64,000 bases of DNA from MTP4 sp052056915 (GTDB lineage Archaea > Halobacteriota > Methanosarcinia > Methanosarcinales > Methanosarcinaceae), in assembly GCF_052056915.1 (NCBI RefSeq), contig NZ_CP195119.1, positions 124,001 through 188,000 of the forward strand, read 5' to 3'. This document shows, piece after piece, positions 16,220-25,123 of this stretch (position 1 is the first letter of the stretch; each line of letters opens with the position of its first letter). Position numbers and translations under genes: made by a program. The notes beneath the pieces were generated by a model, which worked only from the letters and a program-made list of their open reading frames with translations, ran no database searches and was not told where the DNA came from.

Positions 16220-18436
16220 ATGCTAAGAATAGACAAAGTACAGATTATTGAAGGAGTAACGGTATACGGGGACGATGAAAATCCGAACCTCTTCTATGTG
16301 CTGCCGAACACCCCCCGCTTCAGGAAGGTCGGAGACGACTATACCTTTAAATTTGTGAAATACCGGACCCCCATCAAGAGGGAAAACGGAAAACTTGGCG
16401 GGGCGTTTGCCTTTTTTGATGTGGAATTCACGATTCCCGACGAACAGCTCGAAGCGGTAAAAGAAACCCTCAGGCAGAAGCTCAATTCGAGTGAATCGGG
16501 GGGAAGCGGGGATGTCGAGATCGGACAGTTGACTTTCACGGACGGGAAGGCAAGCATAAACCTGGAAAACGTAAGCAAGGAAATTGTGGAAACGGTCTGG
16601 AACCCGGGATCTCCGGCCCTTTACGGGAATTACATAACCCCCTTTACCGTGGAGTTTACCCCGGACGGGGCAGCTCTTTTCCAGCATGCTCTGCAGGGAG
16701 AGGGAGGGTCCGTTCAGGTAGCCTATGATCTCTATACCTGGGCCAAACTGCCTCCTATCAAGGTAAAAGGCAGGTTCAACGCTGAAAAGTTTTATTCTTT
16801 CTATCAGCAGATCGACCTTAACTGGTCTTCCTGGTCCAAGGACGCTTACCGGGAAAAGATAATCGAAAAAGCTCGGGACTCGGATTCCTATGAAATCGAA
16901 TTCGAGTGGGGGGCCACCACGGATCCTGAAATCCAGAAGGATATCCGGGAATGGGCTCACAAGACAATGGAAGACGCAATAGCAAGAAAGATGGTGAATG
17001 CGATTGAGCCGGTCTCCGAAAAAGGGCGAAAAAAACCCTGGGGTAAGAAACATGTGACCCGGGATTTCGTAAACCAGAAGATCTCGAGTTTCACTCTGGA
17101 GTTCGATGAAAGGCTGCCTTTTAAATGGAACCCCGCACCCAGGGGGACCCTGCCAAACATTGAAGACTTCATGAAATATTACTCCGAAGTCGATACGGAC
17201 GACCCCTTCTTCAAACAGCTGCACGTTCCGATTTCCGTAAATGCGGACTTTGAGGACCTGCCCATCCACAGTGTTGAGGTCCACGTTGACTACAACCAGG
17301 GGGATGTGCATACCATAGAGCAGCCACTCCTTAAAGGGCCGGACGATGTGGCCTGGTTTAAGACCTACACGGATGGAGAAAATTTCAACTACAAGTACTG
17401 GTACCAGATAAACTACCGGGGCATGAGCCAGTTCTTCAAATCCGAAGAGTTTGAGACCGATGACCGGAACCTTGTGATCAATGTTGATGATACCGGGGTC
17501 CTTGTGGTCGACGCAAAGGTAGGAGACCTGGACTTCGGAGAAATATCCCAGGCGATTGTGACCCTTCGATATGACGGAGGAGCTGCGGATGGTTTTGAGG
17601 AATGCTTTTCCCTGGACCGGATGACAAAGGAACACAAAATCCGCAAGGTCATCCTCCAGCCCCGCAACAACCCCTACATGTACAAAGTCAAGTATGTAAT
17701 GGCCAACGGCAGGAAGTTCGAAGGGGACTGGCAAAAAGGGGACTCAAGGACCCTGTACATCAACTCGCCTTTCAGCTATAAAAAGGAGGTTTCCGTCCGG
17801 ACCATAGGGGAACTGGGCACCGATGTCCGGAACATCTTCTTGAATCTGGTCTATGAGGACCCGGACAACAAATACACACAAAAAGAATCCCTGATCCTCA
17901 ACAGGGAAAAACCCTATTTTACCTGGGTTTTTCCGGTGGTCAGTTCTTCTCAGGGAGACGTAACCTATGCGGGCACCATCCAGTTCGCAGACGGTACGGT
18001 TGAGGAAATAGAGATGACCTGTGCGGATAGCGATACCATTGTTGTGGGGCCTGCCATTCGCAATATACTCTCCGTTGAGGTACACCCTGACCTGGTCGAT
18101 TTCGATGAGGTTAAACTCGTAAAGGTCGCTTTGCTCTATGGTGATGAGAAAAACGGCATCAAGGAGAAGAAAGACGTAATCCTTCGGCCGGAATCCAAAA
18201 AGCCTGAGGCCTGGACTGTCAAGCTCAAAGACAGGAACCTTGTAGAGTACCGGTGGCAGGCTACCTTCTTTATGAAGGACGGGACCGTCAAGATGGGGGA
18301 ACCCATGACTTCGGAAGAGCCCAGTGTCGTACCGAAACTGCCGGGGTCCCGGAACTCCGGGGATAAGCATGGGAATGAAGACGAGTTTGAAGATGAAACG
18401 GGATTTAGGGAGGATCAAACCCGTTTTGAGGACTGA
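16220..18436 (+). CDS. Large beta-rich protein of the MoxR/vWA-associated operon (D)
   Basis: 738 residues from ATG 16220, which has AGAGGT seven bases upstream; the frame is open further 5' but without signals. Residues ~18-37 hold the shared ENPNLFYVLPNTPRFRK element. Then come FTPDGAALFQHALQGEGG and LPPIKVKGRFNAEKFYSF, aligning with A and B; a helical connection (~230-285); and from ~390 to 720 about four strand-rich repeats of 80-90 residues with acidic DDTGVLVVDAKVGDLDF, EVSVRTIGELGTDVRNIFLNL, and ILSVEVHPDLVDFDEVKLVKV openings, looking like Ig-like or FN3-like sandwiches. No signal peptide. The tail is acidic and disordered. Unknown family; best guess a multidomain structural or scaffold protein. 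Confidence 0.82.
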   Translation: MLRIDKVQIIEGVTVYGDDENPNLFYVLPNTPRFRKVGDDYTFKFVKYRTPIKRENGKLGGAFAFFDVEFTIPDEQLEAVKETLRQKLNSSESGGSGDVEIGQLTFTDGKASINLENVSKEIVETVWNPGSPALYGNYITPFTVEFTPDGAALFQHALQGEGGSVQVAYDLYTWAKLPPIKVKGRFNAEKFYSFYQQIDLNWSSWSKDAYREKIIEKARDSDSYEIEFEWGATTDPEIQKDIREWAHKTMEDAIARKMVNAIEPVSEKGRKKPWGKKHVTRDFVNQKISSFTLEFDERLPFKWNPAPRGTLPNIEDFMKYYSEVDTDDPFFKQLHVPISVNADFEDLPIHSVEVHVDYNQGDVHTIEQPLLKGPDDVAWFKTYTDGENFNYKYWYQINYRGMSQFFKSEEFETDDRNLVINVDDTGVLVVDAKVGDLDFGEISQAIVTLRYDGGAADGFEECFSLDRMTKEHKIRKVILQPRNNPYMYKVKYVMANGRKFEGDWQKGDSRTLYINSPFSYKKEVSVRTIGELGTDVRNIFLNLVYEDPDNKYTQKESLILNREKPYFTWVFPVVSSSQGDVTYAGTIQFADGTVEEIEMTCADSDTIVVGPAIRNILSVEVHPDLVDFDEVKLVKVALLYGDEKNGIKEKKDVILRPESKKPEAWTVKLKDRNLVEYRWQATFFMKDGTVKMGEPMTSEEPSVVPKLPGSRNSGDKHGNEDEFEDETGFREDQTRFED

Positions 18437-18480
18437 AAAAGAGGGCTGAAAAAAGCAGGCACAAAAACCTCCCAAAGCAA

Positions 18481-18513
18481 GGAGGCCTTTTCTTCAATGG
18501 GGGGAAGGCCTCC
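18481..18513 (+). promoter_or_regulatory. 9-bp hairpin covering an upstream ATG
   Basis: GGAGGCCTT and AAGGCCTCC form a perfect 9-bp stem with a 15-base loop that contains the ATG at 18497. It lies 45 bases after the stop of gene D. It may limit readthrough, or mask that ATG so that translation starts at 18551. Confidence 0.45.
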
Positions 18514-18550
18514 GAGCCTGCCGAAAAAGCATAAGGTAAAGGGTATCTGC

Positions 18551-19588
18551 ATGTGTGGTTGTACATCGGGTCAAAAGACAATTGAACTGGCCCTTCGCAA
18601 ACTTGCGAAGGAAATGCCCGGACAGGCTCTAAGAGCAGAGGTTGCGCTGGGAACCCTGCTTGACTGGACCCTGGATTCTCCCTGGAAAGGGGTCCTGTGG
18701 GAATTCAGCCGGCTTACGGGAGACGGGTTTCCGCTTGAGCTTGGCTTTTCTTCTTCCGGGAACCTTATTTCCTATACAGTAGAGGTTGCGGGCCCTGAGA
18801 CGGATGAAAGAAGGAAACTCCGGCTTGCGGAAAAAAAGCTGCAGCGGCTAGGAGGAGAAGGCTATACGCTGCCGGATTCTCTTCGGGCCCGGTTTCGGGA
18901 ACTCCAGAAGGATGGAACCCTGCGCTACGGATGCTGGATAGGAGGCAGGCACGGGCCGAAAGAGGACCGGTATAAGCTGTATCTGGAAGTCCCGGCCGGG
19001 TATTCGGGAAACTTTGTATCATCCCTGCTCGGAGAAGCTTCTCTTCTACCGGATGAAGTGCCTGTACTTGAGATGGTCGGCCATGAACCCCTTACCGGCC
19101 GGACGGAACTGTATTTTAGCGTAAGGAGCGAAACAGGACTTTTGCCCCGGGAATTGAGTTATCTGCTCTGGAGGGCCGGGTTTTCGGCGCAGGCGAAAAG
19201 CTATTACGGGCTGATAGAAGAGGCGCACGGAGATTCCCTTAAACGCGCTCTTTCGGCTTCCAGCCTCGGGTTCAGTTTTGCCTGCTCGGCCGGGGGAATT
19301 ACAGGCTTTTCCCTTTTCAAGTTTGCCAGGTCTGTTTGCGGAGGAGACGGTAAGACCCGGAAAAGGCTGCTCGAGCTGGCCGGGAAATACGGGTGGGACC
19401 TGCGCGGGTACGCGACCGTAAGCGAAGCCCTGTGTTCCCGGAACGTCTGGAATACCCGACACGGGATGCTGGGATTCGGACTGGCTGCCGGGACCGGGCC
19501 ATTTCTTCAGATCGGGCTTCGCCCTCCGGAAAGTTTTAGTCCTGAAAACTCCGGACCGGAGGAGAATTCGTATGCTCGAAAAAAATGA
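18551..19588 (+). CDS. Protein resembling ABBA-fold (DMATS-like) prenyltransferases
   Basis: 345 residues from ATG 18551 (AAAGGG eight bases before); an ATG at 18497 lies inside a hairpin. The N-terminus has a Cys cluster (MCGCTSG). Residues ~55-90 read WEFSRLTGDGFPLELGFSSS followed by ISYTVEVAGPE, which is the S-x-LT-x-DG-x-P-x-EL pattern and following strand of tryptophan dimethylallyltransferase-like proteins. Later strand pairs recur with the same rhythm: YGCWIGGRHG .. KLYLEVPAG, EMVGHEPLTGRTELYFSVR, LGFSFACSAGG. Such repeats fit a five-fold alpha-beta-beta-alpha barrel. Real ABBA enzymes attach prenyl groups to aromatics or peptides; whether this one is catalytic is unclear. Its neighbour is terpenoid-cyclase-like, which strengthens an isoprenoid link. 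Confidence 0.6.
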   Translation: MCGCTSGQKTIELALRKLAKEMPGQALRAEVALGTLLDWTLDSPWKGVLWEFSRLTGDGFPLELGFSSSGNLISYTVEVAGPETDERRKLRLAEKKLQRLGGEGYTLPDSLRARFRELQKDGTLRYGCWIGGRHGPKEDRYKLYLEVPAGYSGNFVSSLLGEASLLPDEVPVLEMVGHEPLTGRTELYFSVRSETGLLPRELSYLLWRAGFSAQAKSYYGLIEEAHGDSLKRALSASSLGFSFACSAGGITGFSLFKFARSVCGGDGKTRKRLLELAGKYGWDLRGYATVSEALCSRNVWNTRHGMLGFGLAAGTGPFLQIGLRPPESFSPENSGPEENSYARKK

Positions 19589-20432
19589 AGTAATCCCTGG
19601 ACTCCTTGAGGCTCAGGCCCCGGAAGGAGCTTTTCCTTCATATATTTGGCTCGGAGAAAAGGTAATCCCGGACCTTAACAGCTTTACAACAGCCCAGGTC
19701 CTGCGGGCTCTCCGGGATGTTGCCGGACCTGAGGCTCTGGCACAGGCAAAAGAAAAAGCCCTTGATTTCCTCCTTATGTGCAGAGCTCCTGATTTGCCAG
19801 GAGCTTTTCGGTACTGGCCGGAGAATTCCCGTCCCGCGTTTATCCCGGAGCTTCCTGCCGATGCCGACGATACCGCGGTTGTCCTTCTTGAACTGCTCCG
19901 AAGCGGCCGGGTGGACCTGGCTGCTGTCGCTAAAACCACAGCAGAAGTTCTGGTCCCCTGCAGGTTAAAAGCCATTCATGAGCCCGCACCTCCCTGGCTA
20001 AGGCCCGGGGTTTTCCTGACCTGGCTCGGATGTGGGGAAGTCAATATTGTTGACTGCTGCGTCAATGCAAACGTTGCGGCCCTGTTTGCCTATGCTGGGC
20101 TGCAGGGTTTCCCAGGGTACCGGGAAGCCTGCCTGATGATCGAAGAAGGGATATTATGGGCCGGAAAGGATAAAGAACGCATCCGCTGCCTGACCCCTTT
20201 TTACCCCCAGCCTGCCGAATTCGTATATGCAATCCGAAACGCAGTGGTCTGCGGGGCAAAAGAGCTGGAAAAAAGCCTCTGGCTTGTTAACAGCCTGGGA
20301 TGGATGCCCGAAAACCTTCGGGCTGAAGACAAGGGGGACCTGCCTATTTGCAGTGATGCTTACGGGACGATTTTCTGGAAGTCCGGAGTGCTGCAAAAAG
20401 CTCGGGGGTTGAACCCTGAGCTGTTTTTTTGA
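19572..20432 (+). CDS. Terpenoid cyclase/prenyltransferase alpha-toroid-like protein with DADDT motif
   Basis: 286 residues. Helical repeats with conserved turns: GAFPSYIWLGEK, DLNSFTTAQVLRALRDV, PADADDTAVVLLELLRSG, VDCCVNANVAALFAYAG. This is the alpha/alpha toroid of squalene-hopene cyclase and protein prenyltransferase families; DADD near residue 97 equals the DxDD proton-donor motif of class II terpene cyclases. At 286 residues it is a single toroid, less than half of squalene-hopene cyclase, so it is more likely a single-domain relative. GGAGGAG precedes the ATG by eight bases and the start overlaps the previous gene by 17 bases, so the two are coupled. Soluble, no signal peptide. Confidence 0.72.
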   Translation: MLEKNEVIPGLLEAQAPEGAFPSYIWLGEKVIPDLNSFTTAQVLRALRDVAGPEALAQAKEKALDFLLMCRAPDLPGAFRYWPENSRPAFIPELPADADDTAVVLLELLRSGRVDLAAVAKTTAEVLVPCRLKAIHEPAPPWLRPGVFLTWLGCGEVNIVDCCVNANVAALFAYAGLQGFPGYREACLMIEEGILWAGKDKERIRCLTPFYPQPAEFVYAIRNAVVCGAKELEKSLWLVNSLGWMPENLRAEDKGDLPICSDAYGTIFWKSGVLQKARGLNPELFF

Positions 20433-20470
20433 AGGTGAGGGGACACATATGATCATACCAGGTGTTGCAT

Positions 20471-20686
20471 ATGAGTTTTATATTTGAGTATTTACAGAAG
20501 ATTCTTTATTGCATTACGATTGCGGTTTTGTTTATAGTCATTCTTGACCTGTACATTATCTGGAACCTCCTTGAATTACTGGTTTCTACGGCCGCGTTTT
20601 TATTCAAAATAATATGGGGTTTCAGATTCTGGCTGGCTCTGGCCCTGATAGCCTGGTTGCTGATTTCCAATAAAAACCTTATTTAA
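20471..20686 (+). CDS. Small two-helix membrane protein
   Basis: 71 residues from ATG 20471 with AGGTG six bases before; a GTG three codons upstream is less likely. Two hydrophobic segments (about 10-30 and 45-66: ILYCITIAVLFIVILDLYII and FWLALALIAWLLIS) suggest two membrane spans with short ends. No family recognised. It follows the toroid gene by 38 bases and precedes the AAA+ gene; it might tether the complex to the membrane. The 250 bases after it are AT-rich and contain TATA-like ATATAGTATAAAG (about 20874-20886) that could drive the AAA+ gene. Confidence 0.65.
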   Translation: MSFIFEYLQKILYCITIAVLFIVILDLYIIWNLLELLVSTAAFLFKIIWGFRFWLALALIAWLLISNKNLI

Positions 20687-20932
20687 TTTTGCCTTAAAAA
20701 TTGAGTATTTTAATTGAATAAGTAAAAATTACACATAAATTTGTATAGAAATTAAAATACGGACATTAATTATTGGATAAAAATTTGGGTCATTTTTGAG
20801 GCAAATATTATATCCCGGGTATTTCCTTAATTTTTTGGGCATTTATATCTCACGGCAGATTATAGTATAAAGTATATAGTATAAAGTAAAAGGTCTATGA
20901 GAAAAATATATGGAAAATTTGGAAGGTTTGAA

Positions 20933-22490
20933 ATAGAATAAAACAAAAGACATCACAAAAGAGAATAACCGGGGGAAGCCAGATCTGAAAAATACCCTGC
21001 TGAATGTCAAATCCGCATTCACGGAATACTTCAAAGAGCGCGAAGCCGAAATAAACGGCTCCCTTCTTGCCGTCCTTTCGGGGGAAAACCTGCTCTTCCT
21101 GGGTCCTCCCGGCACCGCCAAGACCCTGCTTGCAAAAAATATCTGCCAGGCAATCGAAGGCGGGCAGTTTTTCAACTACCTCCTGACCAGCTTTTCCACT
21201 CCCGAAGAGATCTTCGGGCCGCTTTCCCTAAAAGCCCTCGAAGAAGACGAGTTCCGCCGGAAAATCGACGGCTGCCTCCCCACCGCCCACCTCGCCCTCC
21301 TGGACGAGATCTTCAAGGCGAGCAGCGCAATCCTCAACAGCCTCCTGACCCTCCTGAACGAGCACAAATACCACAACGGAAGGGAGATCGTCGATGTGCC
21401 CCTGCTCTCGGTTTTCGGGGCATCCAATGAACTTCCCGAAGAAGACGAAAGTCTCGAAGCCCTCTATGACCGCTTCCTCTTCAGGTACAGGCTCGCCTAC
21501 ATCCAGGACGACGAAAACTTCAAAAGCCTCCTCTTCCGGACCCCCGGGGACTTCGAACCTGCCCTGCAGATTTCGGTTCTCGAAATTGAAAAGCTGCGTG
21601 CCAGGGCGGAAAACCTGCCCGTTGACCCTGACGTCGAGCTTATCATCACCGAACTCAGGCGGGCTCTCCAGCTCCGGGAAATCGAGATTTCGGACCGGCG
21701 CTGGAAAAAGGTCGTCCAGGTGCTGAAAGTTGCAGCCTGCAGCAGCGGCTGCCCGACTGTTGACCGGACGATGGCGCTTTTGCTCCAGCACATGCTCTGG
21801 AACCTCCCCGAGGAACGGGAAGCAATCCGGAAAACGGTCTTCGAACTCGTGGTCTCGGGCGGGATCAGCACCGAGAAACTGCGCCTGGATGCAGGGGACC
21901 TGAAAGCTGCCATAAGAATCGCCCTGATAAACGACCTGCCGGTGGGAGTCCTCTGCGACAGCTGCGGAGAAGAATTCAACCTCAGGCAGGAAGTGGAGGC
22001 GCACCACAACACCCACCAGAACCACAGCTATAAGCTCAAAAGGGAAGGAGCCTCCAGAATTTATCCTTACGACAACCTTATCCGGGAAATCGATTCCCTC
22101 CAGGAAAGTTCGGGGAAAACTGCAACTCTCTCCCCCGCCCAGAAAGATATTTTTGAAAACGAATACGAGGACCTGGCAGGCAGGGTGAAGGGTGTAAAAA
22201 AGCGCTTTGAAGAAGAGCGCGAACTTCTCAGGAAGCTGATGGAGGCAAACATCTGGCTCTCAACCCTCGACCGGAACGAAGCCCTGCTCCTGCATGATAC
22301 GAGAAGTGAAGAGCTGTCCGAAATTGAGGCCCTTATGAAGGAAATCCGTTCTGTTCTCGGTTTGCAAACCCGGCCCGCAGGACCTGCAGAAGCAGAAGCG
22401 AAAGCAGAAGCAAAAGTGTCGGTCTCGGATTCGAGTAGTAGCTCTCCCGGCTTTATGAAAGGGCTTGGGTCCAGGTTCAAGTTGAGATAA
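20933..22490 (+). CDS. RavA-like MoxR AAA+ ATPase with internal C2H2 zinc finger; start codon apparently disrupted
   Basis: About 518 residues. Walker A GPPGTAKT near residues 57-64, Walker B ALLDEIFKA, and the RavA/MoxR signature SFSTPEEIFGPLSLKALEED, then NSLLTLLNE and sensor-1 GASNELP. At 21954-22016 a perfect C2H2 finger pattern appears (CDSC, F, V, H, HNTH; Cx2Cx12Hx3H), not usual in RavA. The C-terminus is a coiled coil then a Glu/Ala-rich linker. The frame has no usable start: it opens at 20937 after TAG. Removing one A at 20935 (ATAG to ATG) gives a normal MNKTKD start with GGAAGG six bases before, and also puts an upstream ATG (20897) in frame. So a one-base insertion or sequence error is likely. 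MoxR proteins remodel protein complexes with vWA partners; the next gene is that partner. Confidence 0.85.
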
Positions 22491-22556
22491 ATTCGGAAAC
22501 TCAGATACAATTTCAAATTATCATAAAAGACAGAAAGCAGGGAGTAGGGTGCAGAT

Positions 22557-24209
22557 ATGGAAAAGTCGAATGGTCCCCTGAACATTTTAAACGACCCCTC
22601 CCTGGAAACTTACTCTTTTTTTTCAAGAAACAGACCCTGGCACGGCTCCCTTACCGTCCGGAAGCAGACCGCATCCCTGCTTGAAGGTGAACTCAGAAGC
22701 ACAATTGCCAGGCCCAGGACTATTCCCCGTTCCCTGAGGGAAAAGATTGCTGAAGTGATCACTCAGGAAATCCTTTTCGGGCAGCCTTATGAAATAAAGG
22801 ACCCTGGGAAATTCATCGGGCATTTCGGGGCCTTTTACCCAGTTTTCCTGACCCTTAAAAACTCAAAACCCTGGCCGAAACTCCGAAAAATCGCGAAAAA
22901 AAGTCCCGGAGCCGGGGTTGCCTGCCTGAAGCTGCTCCTCCCCCTGGTATACGATGTGATGGAACGCTTTTCGGCAGCATCTGATTCTTCTACCCGGGAA
23001 ATCGGGGCTGAAATGGAAGCTGTCCTCCGGGAATTCGAAAAAGTCCTGAAAGAAACCTTCCTCAAATGGGGAAACCGCTCTCAGGAAGAACTCGCGGACA
23101 GGGCTGGCCAGCCCCGGAACCCGAACCTGGGACTAAACAACTTGCAGCCAGCTCTTTGCGAAGCTGTCCAAAACTTCATGCAGATGGACGGCTACCAGGC
23201 TTTCCTGGACGGGATGCTGGAAGGGCTCTACCGCAGGATGGAAGAATTCATTTCGGAGATGGAGGAAAACCTGGACCTTTTCGACCTCATGGCGCTCCTC
23301 TTTCCGGGCAGGAACTGGAGCTATTCCGTAAAGGAGCTTAAAAAAGAGCCTTTTTATGTTCACCTGAAAATGGTCAGGCGCTTTTCAAGCTTTTTCGAAG
23401 AAAACCCTGACCTCAGACGAATCGTGGACTTCATTGGCAGGCGGGAGTTTGACCCCCCGGCAGACCGCATACGCTACTCTCCCTTCGGGAAAGACAGGAT
23501 CCAGACTGTTCGCTTCTCAAACTCCCTGAACAACCTCCTCCCCATGGAAGCCGCAAAGATCCTGAACCCGACCCTGAAACGGAAGTTCTACGCTGACATG
23601 CTGGAAGGAAGGCTCCTCAGCTACCAGCTGCTTGGCAAGCACTTCACTGGTCCTCCCCGCTTGAAACCGAAAGGTCCCCTGATCGCCCTGGTGGATACCT
23701 CGGGTTCCATGCACGGGGCTCCCCAGACCCTTGCCAAGTCAGCGGTCCTTGCCATAGCAAAAAGGATGCTAGCCCAGAAACGGGACATGAAAGTCATCCT
23801 CTTCGCCTCCACAACCCAGCACCTGGAAATCGAGCTCAGCAGCAGGAAGCGAATGTCGGAAAAGTTCCTGAACTTCCTCCTCTACACCTTCGGGGGCGGG
23901 ACGGACTTTAACACGGCGCTTGCTTCCGGGCTAAAGAGCCTTAAAGAAAAAGACTTTCGGGGCGCGGACCTGCTCTTTATCACGGACGGGAAGTCCGAGG
24001 TCTCCGACGAGCTGGTGCTTGCCCGCTGGGAAGAGGCAAAAAAAAAGTACAACGCAAAGATCTATTCACTGATCGTGGGAGCTTCGGGGGCAGGGGGGCT
24101 TGAGGAGATTTCTGATTACACCTACCTGGTGGAGATGAACGTGGGAAGGGAAGAAGAAGGCGGGGTTGTGAGACTGGTTGAGGTGAAAACTAAGGATGAT
24201 AAAGCCTAA
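22557..24209 (+). CDS. ViaA-like von Willebrand factor A domain protein
   Basis: 550 residues. The C-terminal ~180 residues are a vWA domain with a complete metal-binding site: DTSGS at 380-384, the Thr in FGGGTDFN, and the Asp in LLFITDGKSEVSD. The N-terminal ~350 residues are helical, with an organisation like E. coli ViaA. RavA and ViaA homologues work as a chaperone pair in which the vWA protein connects substrate and AAA+ ring. GGGTG lies before the ATG and the gene follows moxR by 66 bases. Here the pair closes a gene cluster of unknown function, which may provide its substrate. Confidence 0.88.
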   Translation: MEKSNGPLNILNDPSLETYSFFSRNRPWHGSLTVRKQTASLLEGELRSTIARPRTIPRSLREKIAEVITQEILFGQPYEIKDPGKFIGHFGAFYPVFLTLKNSKPWPKLRKIAKKSPGAGVACLKLLLPLVYDVMERFSAASDSSTREIGAEMEAVLREFEKVLKETFLKWGNRSQEELADRAGQPRNPNLGLNNLQPALCEAVQNFMQMDGYQAFLDGMLEGLYRRMEEFISEMEENLDLFDLMALLFPGRNWSYSVKELKKEPFYVHLKMVRRFSSFFEENPDLRRIVDFIGRREFDPPADRIRYSPFGKDRIQTVRFSNSLNNLLPMEAAKILNPTLKRKFYADMLEGRLLSYQLLGKHFTGPPRLKPKGPLIALVDTSGSMHGAPQTLAKSAVLAIAKRMLAQKRDMKVILFASTTQHLEIELSSRKRMSEKFLNFLLYTFGGGTDFNTALASGLKSLKEKDFRGADLLFITDGKSEVSDELVLARWEEAKKKYNAKIYSLIVGASGAGGLEEISDYTYLVEMNVGREEEGGVVRLVEVKTKDDKA

Positions 24210-24400
24210 GGACGATGAAGCCGAAATAAGATAAAATTAAATGAGATGAATGTTGTTCTTGATTGCTTTTGTTGTCCATATATTGTGCTTTGCCCTTTTG
24301 TTTTCTTCGGCATTAATTATTTTTTCACACCCTGCATATTCAAGACAAACCTTTCGATAATAACAAATATTTTAGATCCAATATTCTTTTAGGAGATTTC

Positions 24401-25123
24401 ATGAAAGTAAAGTGTATAATACTGTTTATACTCACAATTTTTTGTATTGTGTCAATGTCGGGCTGCTCAGGCCTTGATGAGGAGGCGGGAGAGAAAGAAA
24501 CTGCAGTAACCGAAGCTGCCGAAGCTGCCGAAGAAGTCGAAGTTGCTGCAGAAGCCGAAGAAACGGCTGTGTACAGGCCTGAAACTACGATCCTGAATCC
24601 TGAGCCAGGACTTCCCGAACGGCCAGAGAGTGAACTCTCGGAGTACGAAAAATACCCTTCCAGTGAAGCCCCGGTTTATGAAGGGGTCGAATTCGACAAA
24701 AACTCCCTCCGCTTTTCCGAGATCTTCAGCGATTTCGATACCGTGACCGCAAATCCCGAAGCTTTCCGAAAAGCTGCTGAAGACGGGACTATAGAGATCT
24801 ACCTGAGAGGAAGGGTATTTGAACTTGAATTTGATGTGGCTGAAACCTTCACCCCGAAAATCATCATGGAAAATGAAAGCGGCATTTATACCGAAGAAAC
24901 AGCTCCCATCAGCAACTACAGGGGAAAGGTTGCAGGCATCGAGGACAGCCGGGTTGCCATAACTGTCGGGGAAAATGTGGTTATCGGAAGCATTCGTATC
25001 GGGTACGAAGAAAGCTACTGTATTGAACAGACCAACCGGACCCAGGAAGGCAAAGTCATCCATGTGGTTTACAGCTCAGCGGACCGCAAGCCCAGGGAAT
25101 TTACGGAATATCCCGAACTCTGA
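24401..25123 (+). CDS. Predicted lipoprotein with acidic low-complexity linker
   Basis: 240 residues. Residues 1-23 are a signal peptide with hydrophobic core and a lipobox ending SMSGC (Cys 22), so the mature protein should be anchored at the outer membrane face. An Ala/Glu-rich linker (~25-60) precedes a compact beta-rich domain (~95-240: ISNYRGKVAGIEDSRVAITVG, SIRIGYEESYCIEQT) that resembles pro-domain or surface-binding strands of metallopeptidases, though no catalytic part follows. Function unknown. It is monocistronic; the 190 bases before it have several TATA-like stretches. GGAG precedes the ATG by eight bases. Confidence 0.7.
   Translation: MKVKCIILFILTIFCIVSMSGCSGLDEEAGEKETAVTEAAEAAEEVEVAAEAEETAVYRPETTILNPEPGLPERPESELSEYEKYPSSEAPVYEGVEFDKNSLRFSEIFSDFDTVTANPEAFRKAAEDGTIEIYLRGRVFELEFDVAETFTPKIIMENESGIYTEETAPISNYRGKVAGIEDSRVAITVGENVVIGSIRIGYEESYCIEQTNRTQEGKVIHVVYSSADRKPREFTEYPEL

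Noticed and set aside
16223..17734. 503-residue minus-strand frame opposite gene D
   Set aside because: It is antisense to a well-supported gene with ribosome site and module similarity; composition is that of a shadow frame.
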